Below are positions 36,190 through 45,932 of a DNA stretch of 64,000 nucleotides, piece after piece. This DNA is from JAISST01 sp050434145 (lineage in GTDB: Bacteria; Fusobacteriota; Fusobacteriia; Fusobacteriales; Fusobacteriaceae): positions 1-64,000 of the forward strand of contig NZ_JBNPVX010000003.1 in assembly GCF_050434145.1 (NCBI RefSeq), in the 5' to 3' direction. Both the position numbers and the translations under genes were made by a program. Below the pieces are notes generated by a model. That model made no database searches and had not been told where the DNA came from. It saw only the letters and a program-made list of their open reading frames with translations. Numbering within the stretch: position 1 is the stretch's first letter; each line of letters starts with the position of its first letter.

Positions 36190-37305
36190 TTATAAGTTTG
36201 ATATCTCACTATAGGCATCATAGTAAGGAATACCATGAGCTTCAGCTACTCCTTGGCACGTAATCTTACCATTAATTGTGTTAACTCCTTTTAATAAAGA
36301 ATCATTCTCTAGGCAGGCTTTAAGACCTTTGTTAGCCAAGATAATCATATATGGAAGTGTTGCATTAGTCAGAGCATATGTAGAAGTCTTAGGAACAGCT
36401 CCTGGCATATTAGCTACTGAATAATGGATGACACCATATTTTTCAAATGTTGGATCATCATGAGTTGTAGAGTGGTCAATAGTTTCGACAGATCCTCCTT
36501 GATCAATGGACACATCAATTATTATAGAACCAGGCTTCATACTTTTTACCATATATTCTTTTACTAATTTAGGTGCTTTTGCCCCAGGGATTAGTACTGT
36601 GGAAATAACAAGATCAGCATCTTTGATTACTTTAGCTAGATTTAATTCTGTAGAATAGAGAGTTTCTATACCTGGATAGACATCATCAATATATTTTAGT
36701 CTAGGCAAATCAATATCCAAAATAATAACACGTGCTCCTAGCCCTATTGATGCTTTGGCAGCGTTTAATCCAGCTACTCCAGCTCCGACAACTACTACAT
36801 TTCCTCTAGTAGTGCCAGGAACACCAGATAAGAGAATTCCTTGCCCACCATTATGTTTTTCGGAGAAAGTTGCTCCAATAATAGCAGCTCTACGGCCAGC
36901 AATTTCTGACATTGGAGCTAGTAATGGTAATGTTCCATCGAGCATCTCAACTGTCTCATAAGCGACTGCATCTACCTTTTTTTCCATTAGAATTTTTGCT
37001 AGGGGAATATTAGCAGCTAGGTGTAAATAAGTGAATAGTATTTGACCTTCTTTAAAGTACCCATATTCTGACTCTAATGGCTCTTTTACTTTTACTATCA
37101 TCTCAGCATCCCAAGCTTCTGCAGCTGAATTAACTATTTTTGCACCAGCATCAATGTATTCTTGATTACTAATTCCTGAGTTAATACCAGCATTGTTTTC
37201 TACAACAACTTCATGTCCTGCATTTGTTAAAGCTTTGACACTAATAGGAGTCATTCCTACTCTACTTTCGTTATTTTTGATTTCTTTAGGTAAACCGACC
37301 TTCAT
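36190..37305 (-). CDS. ald: Alanine dehydrogenase
   Basis: A 371-residue NAD-dependent enzyme interconverting alanine and pyruvate plus ammonia. The N-terminal substrate domain has the KEIKNNESRVGMTP motif. The central Rossmann fold has VVVGAGVAGLNAAK and ends its second strand at IILDID. Later motifs include the GSIIIDVSIDQGG and NMPGAVPKTSTYALTNAT segments typical of Ald. AGGAGGAAG precedes the ATG. It has its own promoter and terminator and is divergent from the LysR regulator. Confidence 0.96.
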   Translation of the reverse strand: MKVGLPKEIKNNESRVGMTPISVKALTNAGHEVVVENNAGINSGISNQEYIDAGAKIVNSAAEAWDAEMIVKVKEPLESEYGYFKEGQILFTYLHLAANIPLAKILMEKKVDAVAYETVEMLDGTLPLLAPMSEIAGRRAAIIGATFSEKHNGGQGILLSGVPGTTRGNVVVVGAGVAGLNAAKASIGLGARVIILDIDLPRLKYIDDVYPGIETLYSTELNLAKVIKDADLVISTVLIPGAKAPKLVKEYMVKSMKPGSIIIDVSIDQGGSVETIDHSTTHDDPTFEKYGVIHYSVANMPGAVPKTSTYALTNATLPYMIILANKGLKACLENDSLLKGVNTINGKITCQGVAEAHGIPYYDAYSEISNL

Positions 37306-37360
37306 TTCTCTTCCTCCTTTGTTTGCAAATTTTCTGCTATTACTATTTAGTATAATATAA

Positions 37361-37389
37361 AATATAGCATTAGATTTTTTTTATGTCAA
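37361..37389 (-). promoter_or_regulatory. Promoter of ald
   Basis: On the minus strand: TTGACA (37389-37384), 17 bases, TATATT (37366-37361), ~55 bp before the ald start. Confidence 0.7.
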
Positions 37390-37597
37390 CCTTTGCAAAA
37401 TAAAAATAAGTCTTGGGACATAAGCTTTATAACCATAATGGACTATTTTTTTGGGATTGTTGGCTATATTTGTTGTACTTTATATAATTTATCACTTTAC
37501 CAAATGAAAGCAAAATTTTCTGAAAAAATACACTATTTATAAAAAATTATTATTTCATTGTATATAATAAATGAAATAATATTTTAATAATGCAATA

Positions 37598-37639
37598 TAC
37601 AAGTTATATATTGTTAATCAAATTTAAATATGTTATTAT
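37598..37639 (+). promoter_or_regulatory. lysR promoter overlapped by the 17-bp motif
   Basis: The 17-bp motif TACAAGTTATATATTGT (37598-37614) runs into a -35 box TTGTTA (37611-37616), followed by 17 bases and TATTAT (37634-37639). The motif is part of an inverted pair CAATATA-N7-TATATTG (37593-37613). Overlap with the -35 box fits autorepression, as is usual for LysR-type regulators. Confidence 0.5.
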
Positions 37640-37763
37640 TAATTAATATTCTAATGTGTGAACAATTGCAAAATATAAATTTTTCTTTATTATTTTTACT
37701 GGGATTTTCATGACTAAAAACAGATTTACAACAGTTTATTATAATGTGGTAAAGGAAGGTACT

Positions 37764-38738
37764 ATGATTATTAGCTATAAAATGTTTTTATTAGTAGCAG
37801 AAGAATTGAATATAAGTCGTGCGGCTAAACGTGCTTTTGTAACTCAGCAGTGTGCTAGTGATCATATTAAGAGATTGGAAGAACAATATGGAGTAAAATT
37901 GTTTGAAAGAAAACCTAAATTAGCACTTACAGCTGCTGGTGTTGTAATGCAAGAAAAATTGAGATATATGGAAACAATAGAGTCTGTAATGTTGGAAGAA
38001 ATCCAAGAAATAAAAGGTGAAAATGTAGGAAATTTAAGAGTAGGAATTAATCCTACAAGGGCACGGATTTTACTCCCAGATGCATTGAAAAGTTATAAAA
38101 AAAACTTTAAAAAAATTAATACATCTGTATATTTGCATGATACAGCTGTTTTAGAAGAAATGTTGTTGAAAAACGAGATAGACATGTTTCTAGGTGTAAA
38201 TACATCAAGCAATTCATTTTTTACTAAAGCTAAAGTAGCAGATGACAGTATTTTTTTATTGGGGACAAGTTCTTTTTTCTTTAATGAAATGAAAATATCA
38301 AAAAAAATATTGGAAAAAATTATAGAAAGCGGAATAAATTTGGATAGTGTGAGAGGATTACCAATAGTGCGAAATTTGACTGATAGCACACTAAATCATG
38401 TGATAAATAGGCATTTGGGAAAATCTGATGTTGTATTAGATACTTTTGCATCTATTAGTGACTATGATACTCAGATATCAATATGTGGAAAAGGATTAGG
38501 AATAGTTTTTTGTCCTACTTTAGTGTTACACAGAGTAATTGAATATAATAAATTGTTGTCCAAAGATGAAAGAATATTAATTATTCCCATAGCTGATATA
38601 AATGAGAAATTAAGAATAGATTTAGTATATCATAAAGAGGTACCTTTGGTAAGATATTTGAATGGATTTATTGATAGTATTAGTAAAATATTGAAAAAAA
38701 AATATCTAGAAATAAATAAAATTATAGGAAAAATATGA
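37764..38738 (+). CDS. LysR-family transcriptional regulator
   Basis: A 324-residue regulator. The N-terminal HTH is clear (MFLLVAEELNISRAAKRAFVTQQCASDHIKRLE read in pieces: LNISRAAKRAFVTQQ is the HTH core) and the C-terminal ~220 residues are the effector-binding domain (NLRVGINPTRARILLP). The ATG at 37764 is chosen because AAGGAAGG lies ~7 bases before it; the frame is open to 37710. It is divergent from ald. Shared 17-bp sites at its own promoter and upstream of ilvD suggest control of branched-chain amino-acid synthesis; the effector is unknown. Confidence 0.88.
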   Translation: MIISYKMFLLVAEELNISRAAKRAFVTQQCASDHIKRLEEQYGVKLFERKPKLALTAAGVVMQEKLRYMETIESVMLEEIQEIKGENVGNLRVGINPTRARILLPDALKSYKKNFKKINTSVYLHDTAVLEEMLLKNEIDMFLGVNTSSNSFFTKAKVADDSIFLLGTSSFFFNEMKISKKILEKIIESGINLDSVRGLPIVRNLTDSTLNHVINRHLGKSDVVLDTFASISDYDTQISICGKGLGIVFCPTLVLHRVIEYNKLLSKDERILIIPIADINEKLRIDLVYHKEVPLVRYLNGFIDSISKILKKKYLEINKIIGKI

Positions 38739-38747
38739 TATTCAATA

Positions 38748-38780
38748 AAATCCCCTCTTATTTTTATTAAGAGGGGAAAA
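38748..38780. terminator. Bidirectional terminator
   Basis: A perfect 9-bp stem CCCCTCTTA/TAAGAGGGG with flanking A and T runs on both sides, between the convergent lysR and the gene ending at 38805. Confidence 0.9.
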
Positions 38781-38804
38781 TTTATTTATATTATTTGGAA
38801 AGAT

Positions 38805-39488
38805 TCAATCAGTTGTTTCTTCTGGTGTTGGAGTATTACTTTGTTTTGGAATGAAACTTAATGCTAAAGAGTGTCCATCAACAAAGAAATATATATTTGA
38901 ATCTCCCACATCAGCATCTAGACCAGTTATTATTTTTTTACCAATATTTTTATTAAGAAATTTATTTAAATCTTTTTGTGTAGCACTAGAATTAAGAATG
39001 TTATTAAGTATTGCAGCATTTTTCTTAAAAGCTGAAGTAACAGTAGTTTTAAATTCTAAAGAATTTGGATTAATCCGTGGGACACCATTAGCATCTTTTG
39101 TACTTTGATAACTTTTTCCTAAACCTCTACCAGAAAAAATAATGAGATTAGCTAATTTTCCATTTTCTTCTGCAGAATAACAAGTTATTCTATGACTGTT
39201 AAAAGTTAAAGATCTGCTATAATATTTAGCCTTAGTAGTTTTGTTTTCATGACTTTTAGAAGAGCTATCTGCTTTAATATTAGCTTTTGGGTCAATTTCT
39301 TCTAATAATTTGGCGAATTCATCAAAAGTAATAGAATAGTTTTGTTCATTTTCTACTCTAGAAATGTCCTGGCTAAGTTTGTATGTTTTTCCTACTGATC
39401 CAGTTAGAAAATATTTGCCAGCTAAAAATATTGCTGCACACAAAAAAATTACAATTCTGATTTTATTAAGATTTTTTTTTAAATCCAT
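38805..39488 (-). CDS. Membrane-anchored hypothetical protein (paralogue of the gene at 33230)
   Basis: A 227-residue protein with one N-terminal membrane segment (residues ~11-27), then FLTGSVGKTYKLSQDISRV and a soluble domain that ends in an acidic Thr/Pro tail. Relative to the paralogue at 33230 the middle differs, but both share the DPKAN/APKAEV, YSxEENGKL, ILN(N/S)I(L/I)NSS-TQ and F-NKN(L/I)G patterns. GGAGT precedes the ATG. Function is unknown. Confidence 0.6.
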   Translation of the reverse strand: MDLKKNLNKIRIVIFLCAAIFLAGKYFLTGSVGKTYKLSQDISRVENEQNYSITFDEFAKLLEEIDPKANIKADSSSKSHENKTTKAKYYSRSLTFNSHRITCYSAEENGKLANLIIFSGRGLGKSYQSTKDANGVPRINPNSLEFKTTVTSAFKKNAAILNNILNSSATQKDLNKFLNKNIGKKIITGLDADVGDSNIYFFVDGHSLALSFIPKQSNTPTPEETTD

Positions 39489-39735
39489 AAATTACTCCTT
39501 TTTTAGTGAATTTTCACCAATAGTATATCATATTTTTTTTATTCTTAAAAGTAGGAATTTAAATTTATATTTTTTATGTTATTTTGCAGTTTTTATAGTT
39601 TGGCAGAGGTCTTTAAATATGGTATAATACTTATAATATTCTAGCAAAAGTGAATTAAGCAGTTATGAAATATGAATTTTTCTTTACTGGTTTTAATAAT
39701 AACAACAGCTTAAAAGTAGATTTTTAGGAGGAAAT

Positions 39736-40491
39736 GTGGAATTGACAAAGGATTGGTTGAATAAATTTGATAAAGTAAAAAAGCTTTTGCAGGCTCCTTC
39801 AGATTACAACAATTATTTTGAAAAAGATGAAATAATGGGAAGACTTATTACAAGGATTGATATGGGGACTGTAACCATAACTAATGGAGAAGTGCTAGTA
39901 CGAGATCCATTAGTTTATTTGGATAAAACAGCAGAACCATATTTAAAAAAAGTCCCTTGTGGAGAATTTCCAGTTACTTGTTGTGTGATGGTAGAGACTG
40001 AAGAAGATTGTGATAGATATGCAGCTGTGAAGGTAGAATTTACTAAAGAAGAAGCAGTATTATTTGAGAATGCGATGATTGGAAATGAGAATCTAGATGG
40101 ATTAAAAGATGGAGATTTTTTTGGTTTTAATGTAGATGCAGGTTTGGGTGCAGTGACAGATACTGTAGGTAGAGATGCTTATATTGAATTTTTGGATAGG
40201 TGGGAGTCTGAGAATCCTGATGGAAATATTTATGATGATTATTTTGCAGAATTATTTGAAAAAAATTTTATAAAGCATCCTAACTATCAACGTTCTGGTG
40301 GAGATTGGATAAATTTCAAAATTCCAAATACTAATATAAATGTTCCAATATTTCAAAGTGGCTATGGAGATGGATCATATCCTGTTTATTATGGATTTGA
40401 TAAAAATGGTGATATATGTTCATTGATAATTGAATTTATAAACATAGAAATGCTTGTGACCTCTGAAGAAGACGATTATGATGAAGAATAG
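39736..40491 (+). CDS. DUF4241 domain-containing protein
   Basis: A 251-residue cytoplasmic protein matching DUF4241: DPLVYLDKTAEPYLKKVPCGEFPV, AAVKVEFT, FGFNVDAGLGAVTDT. Read from a GTG start at 39736 with AGGAGG 4 bases before it; the ATG at 39734 is in a frame that stops at once. DUF4241 proteins are of unknown function and occur among immunity-type small proteins. The next gene overlaps by 14 bp, so the two are coupled. Confidence 0.75.
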   Translation: MELTKDWLNKFDKVKKLLQAPSDYNNYFEKDEIMGRLITRIDMGTVTITNGEVLVRDPLVYLDKTAEPYLKKVPCGEFPVTCCVMVETEEDCDRYAAVKVEFTKEEAVLFENAMIGNENLDGLKDGDFFGFNVDAGLGAVTDTVGRDAYIEFLDRWESENPDGNIYDDYFAELFEKNFIKHPNYQRSGGDWINFKIPNTNINVPIFQSGYGDGSYPVYYGFDKNGDICSLIIEFINIEMLVTSEEDDYDEE

Positions 40492-41680
40492 ATTTAAAAA
40501 AAATATTAGAATAACAAAGGTGTCAGTAGTTATTTTATCTATATTAGTTCTAATTGGTTTATTTGGATGGCATAAATCTAGGGCAACTGCCAGTATATCA
40601 AAGGAACCATCTTATATGTATGCTGTCTTGAAAGATATTCCAATTGATAATGATAAAATATTAGAAAGAATACAAAAGGAAAAGGAATCTATTATTAAAT
40701 CTCAAAAAACGAAGGAAAACACTCTTATTTTGGAAATATCTCATGATAATATTATTTATAATGTTGCAATTCAAAGAATTATGGATATGATAATACCAGA
40801 TTACTTAGTTAATATTCATGATATAGATCAAGAAGAATATAACAGGATTTTAAAAATGAAAAATTCAATTGGTACAAGTGTGATATTTGCTGATGATAAT
40901 ATGAAATCTTATCATTTTCAAATAAAATTACTAAATATCATTGCCCCAGAGATGCTGTCAGTGGTAGATTTTAATGCATATAAAATGTTAGGAAAAAAAT
41001 GGATAGACTTAACAGCAAAAAGTCAATTTGCTCCATCACCATCATACATCACTACTATATTTACAATGAATAAAAATGATGATGTATGGGTTTATTCAGC
41101 TGGTCTTAGAAGATGTGGATCTTTAGAAATAGAAATTATTAATTCTGATATTGAAAATTATGGGTTGCATTATTCAGTATTAGACATTATGTCTGGGATG
41201 ATAGTCGGGCAAAATAAATTAGGTAATTCTAAAGAGGCTATGCATATAGGAGCAAATATATTTTTTACATGGATTCCAACACAAGATGCCCTAAAAGGGT
41301 TAAAAAATGATAGCTTAGGATCATTGAAAGATGGAGAAAATGGTGCTTATCAGGATACCGCAATAATATTCCCATATTTAAATGAGGAAAATGCTAAAAA
41401 GAAAAAAATATCAAATATTTCTGAAGTTAATGAGTTGCTAAAAAAAGAAAGTTTGTATTATATTAGTGATGAAGAAACAGAGAGGATGTCTGGATTGGCT
41501 GCTGAAAGATGGGATTATGTTGTAAGAGCCCTTCAAAACCCCAAAATGGAAATAAGTATGAAATTTGGAATCCCTACTGCAGATGCTGGAATTCCAAATG
41601 AATCAAAAGAACATATGTGGTTTTTGATCAAGGAAATAAAAGAAGACAAGATCATAGGTGTTTTAAACAATTTTCTATAG
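40478..41680 (+). CDS. Membrane-anchored DUF4026/DUF2314-like protein
   Basis: A 400-residue protein with one N-terminal membrane segment (residues ~14-30). The middle has a repeated EISHDNIIYN/VIFADDNMKSYHFQ pattern like DUF4026. The last ~60 residues (KFGIPTADAG, then EHMWFLIKEI and the IIGVLNNFL ending) look like DUF2314, found at the C-terminus of related proteins. The start overlaps the end of the DUF4241 gene by 14 bp. Both assignments are from memory of the patterns and moderate. Function is unknown. Confidence 0.6.
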   Translation: MMKNRFKKNIRITKVSVVILSILVLIGLFGWHKSRATASISKEPSYMYAVLKDIPIDNDKILERIQKEKESIIKSQKTKENTLILEISHDNIIYNVAIQRIMDMIIPDYLVNIHDIDQEEYNRILKMKNSIGTSVIFADDNMKSYHFQIKLLNIIAPEMLSVVDFNAYKMLGKKWIDLTAKSQFAPSPSYITTIFTMNKNDDVWVYSAGLRRCGSLEIEIINSDIENYGLHYSVLDIMSGMIVGQNKLGNSKEAMHIGANIFFTWIPTQDALKGLKNDSLGSLKDGENGAYQDTAIIFPYLNEENAKKKKISNISEVNELLKKESLYYISDEETERMSGLAAERWDYVVRALQNPKMEISMKFGIPTADAGIPNESKEHMWFLIKEIKEDKIIGVLNNFL

Positions 41681-41847
41681 ATTATTACCTCGCTAATAAT
41701 GAAAATTAACTATAGAAGACCTTAATAATATTTTTTGCCTCTTTTTTAACTTGCTCTGGTATTGATTTTTTCTAAATTTATTTTCTTTATGTAAACTAGA
41801 TTAGTTAGCTAATTTTTATGAAGGCTACAATTTGATTAATAAAAAAG

Positions 41848-42423
41848 CTATTCCAAATAATATGTAGCTTCCATATCTGCCACTGAAAGAGCAAAAGCTA
41901 AAGGGAACATTTTAAAAGCTGCTCCAATGGATTGTTTATCTTCGATACCAGAAAAACCCATGTGATACCTTATAGCAAAGGCTTCTTCTCTTTTCAATTT
42001 CATGAAACCAGATATTATATATACAGATTTTTCGCCATGACCATAAGGTAATTGGTCTTCAAAAGAATAGCTAGGAACTTTTTCCCATACACCTGCTTCA
42101 TTTTTCACATTTCTAAATCCTTCTTTATAACAATTTATCTTACATAAATCGTGTAGCAAAGATGCAATGGCAATAGATTCATCATCATAATGCATATTAT
42201 ATTTTTCTTGTGTAGTGGGTCTTGAAAGGTAATCATTGAGACACCAATATACATTGAGACTATGTTCGACAAGTCCTTCACGATGTGAACCATGGTATCG
42301 TGCACTGGAAGGTGCAGTGAAAAAATCAGAGTGTGAGGATAATAAATATTCCAGTAGTTTATCAGCACCTTCTCTTTTAATTTTACTATTATATATTTCT
42401 ATAAATTTAGATTTATTATCCAT
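41848..42423 (-). CDS. HD-domain hydrolase
   Basis: A 191-residue metal-dependent phosphohydrolase-like protein. Residues follow the HD pattern: H in REGLVEHSLNV (~52), HD in SLLHDLCK (~92), H in LPYGHGEKS, and the closing D in ALSVADMEA (~183). The pattern resembles the HD domain of YhaM-type exoribonucleases but without an OB-fold. The substrate is not known. AAGGAGT precedes the ATG on the minus strand. Confidence 0.72.
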   Translation of the reverse strand: MDNKSKFIEIYNSKIKREGADKLLEYLLSSHSDFFTAPSSARYHGSHREGLVEHSLNVYWCLNDYLSRPTTQEKYNMHYDDESIAIASLLHDLCKINCYKEGFRNVKNEAGVWEKVPSYSFEDQLPYGHGEKSVYIISGFMKLKREEAFAIRYHMGFSGIEDKQSIGAAFKMFPLAFALSVADMEATYYLE

Positions 42424-42577
42424 TTTGACTCCTTATAAAATGTGTTTATAGAGACTAACATAAATAAAATTGTAACCATTAATGAAAATAAATTGAATAA
42501 TTAATTAAAATATATCATATATTTGTGATTTTATCAATTTTATTTATATTGCATTTAAAGATTAAAAAAAATATATT

Positions 42578-42606
42578 TTGACATATTGATGACTTATTTG
42601 TATAAT
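42578..42606 (+). promoter_or_regulatory. Consensus sigma-70 promoter
   Basis: TTGACA (42578-42583), exactly 17 bases, TATAAT (42601-42606): a perfect consensus. It leaves a ~110-base leader before the membrane-protein gene at 42727. Confidence 0.75.
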
Positions 42607-42726
42607 ATAATAATTGTAAGAAAAAGATATGTAATTTCTGAATTAAAGTCAAGATATTCAAAAAGATTAAAAAATATTTATAAAATATTAAAAATAAAAA
42701 TAAATTTTAAGGGGATGTGATTAATT

Positions 42727-43167
42727 ATGGCAGTAGTTTTTAAAATGGAAAAAGATGGTAAATTAAAAGATGGATTATTAGGTTTTAGCTGGACAAGTTT
42801 TTTCTTTTCATTCTTTGTTCCATTGATCAGAAAAGATATTCCTGCTTTTATAGGAGTTTTTATTGTAACTGTTGGTGGCAATGCAATAATTAAAAAACTG
42901 GCGATAAATTCTCTAGAAAATGATAGTTCAGGAGGCGGGATTTTATTTTTCTCATTGTTACTTTTCATAGTATCAGTTGTATGGTGTTTTATGTATAATA
43001 AGATATATACAACAAAGTTATTAACTGAAGGGTGGATGCCTGTTGATAGTGAAGGTATTAGATTGATAGAAGAGGCTGGTTTGGGATCATATTTAAAGAA
43101 TATGAATAATTATGAAAGTGATGATAATGATGATAATGATTGTGAATATATAGAAATTGATGAATAA
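42727..43167 (+). CDS. DUF2628/HrgC-like small membrane protein
   Basis: A 146-residue protein with an N-terminal GFSWTSFFFSFFVPLIRKD segment typical of small DUF2628/HrgC-like membrane proteins. Two or three membrane segments (residues ~20-55 and ~75-95) are followed by a cytoplasmic part with LLTEGWMPVD and an acidic tail (ESDDNDDND). A consensus promoter lies upstream and AAGGGGATG precedes the start. Function is unknown. Confidence 0.6.
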   Translation: MAVVFKMEKDGKLKDGLLGFSWTSFFFSFFVPLIRKDIPAFIGVFIVTVGGNAIIKKLAINSLENDSSGGGILFFSLLLFIVSVVWCFMYNKIYTTKLLTEGWMPVDSEGIRLIEEAGLGSYLKNMNNYESDDNDDNDCEYIEIDE

Positions 43168-43330
43168 AAGAAGATAATGTCATTAATGAAATAAAAATAA
43201 AATTGGCTATAAAAATAGTGTGTGTGAAATTGATTTATAGGGAAGTTCATATAGAAATGAATTTTCCTATAAATTTTTGATGATAGTATAAATAAAAAAT
43301 ATTTATGAAAATTTTGACAAAGGTGGTAGT

Positions 43331-43825
43331 ATGGAAGATATTATAGAGATATATGATAAAGAAAAAAATAAAAAAATTGATAAAAAAATTTTTTTAATTT
43401 CTGGTTTTGGTGCATTTGTAAGTGTAATTACAATATTAATAAGTGAAAATGATATATATACAACATCTATGTCAGACAACATAGTCGAGATAACATCACT
43501 TATTTTGTTTATTATCATGGGATTATTGTATATGAAAGATGATAATTATAAAGGAAAATATTTCTTAAAATTTATTGGTGTTGTTGTTGGGATAAGTTTA
43601 TTTGTCTTAATTATTTCACTGGTGATTTTTATAGACATGGCTGGAAGTATGGTGGAATTATATGTGAACAAATCACTTTTCCTTGGTTTTGCTTTGATTA
43701 ATAATGGTGTAGATTTATTAACAATACCATATTTCTTTCAGCATTATAAGAAACTTTCATATTTTGAATGCATGGAAGATAAATTGAAATATTTAGAAGA
43801 AAAAAATAAAAGAAGTAATGTGTAG
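43331..43825 (+). CDS. Hypothetical membrane protein
   Basis: A 164-residue protein with about four hydrophobic segments (residues ~22-38, ~50-68, ~78-100 and ~108-125) and charged ends (DKEKNKKIDKK, KLKYLEEKNKR). AAAGGTGG precedes the ATG. The layout resembles the protein at 25173 but I see no clear sequence match. It lies 32 bp before a Sel1-repeat gene and may be co-transcribed. Confidence 0.55.
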   Translation: MEDIIEIYDKEKNKKIDKKIFLISGFGAFVSVITILISENDIYTTSMSDNIVEITSLILFIIMGLLYMKDDNYKGKYFLKFIGVVVGISLFVLIISLVIFIDMAGSMVELYVNKSLFLGFALINNGVDLLTIPYFFQHYKKLSYFECMEDKLKYLEEKNKRSNV

Positions 43826-43857
43826 TATCTATACTTATCAAAGGGGCGAAAAAATTA

Positions 43858-45657
43858 ATGAGAAAGATAGTAATATTATTTATTATAAGTACAATGTATT
43901 TATCAAGTAATGTTTTTTCACCAATTTATGCAGCTAGAAATTCAAAAATTACTAAAAGAAAAGTTTCAAAGAGAATACAAAGATCAGTTCAAAGAATGTA
44001 TAATAAAAATTTATTTGAAAAAGGGATGAACTATAGACAATATGGAAATGAAAAACTTGCTGAAAGATATTTTAAACTAGCTATTAAGTTTGGGAATAAT
44101 GATGCTTTGATAGAATTAGGGACTTTATATAATAGCCAAGGTAAAAATAAATTAGCAGAAAGATATTGGAAATCTGGTGCTAGAAAAAATTCTATGGGGT
44201 ACTATAGGTTGGGGCAATACTATTTTAAAAATAAGAGATACCTATTAGCAGATAAATATTTTCAAATGTCATCAAATGCACTTGATGAAAATTTTTTATA
44301 TTACATTGGAACATTGTATTATAGAGAAGAGCAAGAAAAAATAGGGGATAAATACTATAAATTAGCTTTTGAAAAAGGTGATTCTAAATTCAAATACAGT
44401 ATTGGACATCTGTATTTTAAAAAAGAAAATTATTTTTTAGCAGAAAAATATTGGAAAATACTGGCTGATAGTGGAGATTTAAAAGGTCAAGATATTTTAG
44501 GAAGATTTTATTATTCGCTGGATGAGCCTGAAAAAGCAGAGATATATCTGAAAATAGCTGCAGATAAGGGAGAACAGTTATCACAATTTGCTTTAAGTGC
44601 AATATATCATAAACAAATGAAATATGATTTATCACTTGAATATTTGACAATGACTAGTAACAACCAATTAACTAGATATAACGAATTAACAGAAAAATCA
44701 TTGGAATTATATTCAGGAAAAATGATATTAGAAACTAACCATGAGTTTGCAGTTTTTGCTGCAAATAATAGGTCAAAAATCGCACAAGAGTATTTGATTG
44801 ATTATTACAATAAAGTAAAGAATTATGTAGAAATGGAAAAATATTTTGTTATGTTAACAGACGAAAGCAATGATAAGAATATTCAATTTGCATTAGGTCG
44901 ATTTTATCAAGAAATATTAATAAATGAGGTACAGGCAGAGAAATATCTGAAAATTGCAGCTAATCAAGGACATGAAGGGGCTCAATATACTTTGGGAAAT
45001 TTTTATATTGAAAGAAAATTATTTGTGTTAGCAGAGGAATATCTAAAATTGTCTGCAAGAAATGAAAAATATCAAGAAAGATCAAAAGTATTATTAGGTA
45101 TGGTTTATTTTGAAAATGGAAAAGAGGAAATAGCAGAAGAATATCTGAGTCAATATGCAGAAAGTGATAATGAAGCTGCAATTTTTTTATTGGGTAAATT
45201 ATATAAAAAACAAATGAAGTATCAGATGGCAAAAGAATTGTTATTGAAAATAAAAAATAATAAAATTTATAAAGAACAAGTGTTGGTACAGCTAGGTGAG
45301 GTGGCATATTTAGAAAGGGAATTTTTATTAGCAGAAAAATATTGGAAAAAGAATAATAGTGAGCATGGGAATTTTAATCTGGGATATCTGTATTACATGT
45401 CTGGGAATTATGAATTAGTTAGGAAATATTGGGGAATTGATATTGATTGTAAATGGAATAGGTCTCGAATATCTGTGGGACATATTTTAGTTCAATTGAA
45501 AAAATATGACTTAGCAAAATATTATCTAGAAAGTTTTATTAGTGATGGTTATGATGATGATGAATATGTAGCATATAATTTAGAGAAGCATTTTTATGAT
45601 ATAGAGAAAGATTATAATCAAGGGAAGAAAAGTTTTGCTGTATCAACAGAGAAATGA
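43858..45657 (+). CDS. Large secreted Sel1/TPR-repeat protein
   Basis: A 599-residue protein with a signal peptide (residues 1-~24, ending PIYAA) and about fourteen solenoid repeats, each close to LAE(K/R)Y(W/F)K-(A)---G---A---LG-LY. Examples are EKLAERYFKLAIKFGNNDAL, ADSGDLKGQDILGRFYY and AANQGHEGAQYTLGNFY. It is likely a periplasmic or surface scaffold for protein contacts. AAGGGGCG precedes the ATG. It is the largest of five Sel1/TPR secreted proteins here. Partner and process are unknown. Confidence 0.85.
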   Translation: MRKIVILFIISTMYLSSNVFSPIYAARNSKITKRKVSKRIQRSVQRMYNKNLFEKGMNYRQYGNEKLAERYFKLAIKFGNNDALIELGTLYNSQGKNKLAERYWKSGARKNSMGYYRLGQYYFKNKRYLLADKYFQMSSNALDENFLYYIGTLYYREEQEKIGDKYYKLAFEKGDSKFKYSIGHLYFKKENYFLAEKYWKILADSGDLKGQDILGRFYYSLDEPEKAEIYLKIAADKGEQLSQFALSAIYHKQMKYDLSLEYLTMTSNNQLTRYNELTEKSLELYSGKMILETNHEFAVFAANNRSKIAQEYLIDYYNKVKNYVEMEKYFVMLTDESNDKNIQFALGRFYQEILINEVQAEKYLKIAANQGHEGAQYTLGNFYIERKLFVLAEEYLKLSARNEKYQERSKVLLGMVYFENGKEEIAEEYLSQYAESDNEAAIFLLGKLYKKQMKYQMAKELLLKIKNNKIYKEQVLVQLGEVAYLEREFLLAEKYWKKNNSEHGNFNLGYLYYMSGNYELVRKYWGIDIDCKWNRSRISVGHILVQLKKYDLAKYYLESFISDGYDDDEYVAYNLEKHFYDIEKDYNQGKKSFAVSTEK

Positions 45658-45857
45658 AATATCTAAAGTATGTAAAATAGTATAAGAAAATGATAGACTG
45701 TTCATATAAAATTGGACATATTTGAATATATTACACTAAAAGTAGAAGATTTGAGCATGTTAAAATAATTATTAAATCATTAATTCCAATTAAATATAAA
45801 GAATTGTTATGCAAATGAGCTGTAGTTATATATTATTGTAAATAACTAATAAAAAAG

Positions 45858-45886
45858 TTGAAATATTACAAAAAAGGTTATAAAAT
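45858..45886 (+). promoter_or_regulatory. Probable uvrB promoter
   Basis: TTGAAA (45858-45863), 17 bases, TAAAAT (45881-45886), ~46 bases before the start. No LexA-like box is visible. Confidence 0.5.
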
Positions 45887-45932
45887 AGAGTGATATTTTA
45901 TTTTTTTATTTAAATGAAAAAAGGTGATAAAA

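Noticed and set aside
41682..41702. Hairpin ATTATTA/TAATAAT as terminator after the gene ending at 41680
   Set aside because: It is all A/T apart from the loop and has no T run after it, so it is too weak to claim.
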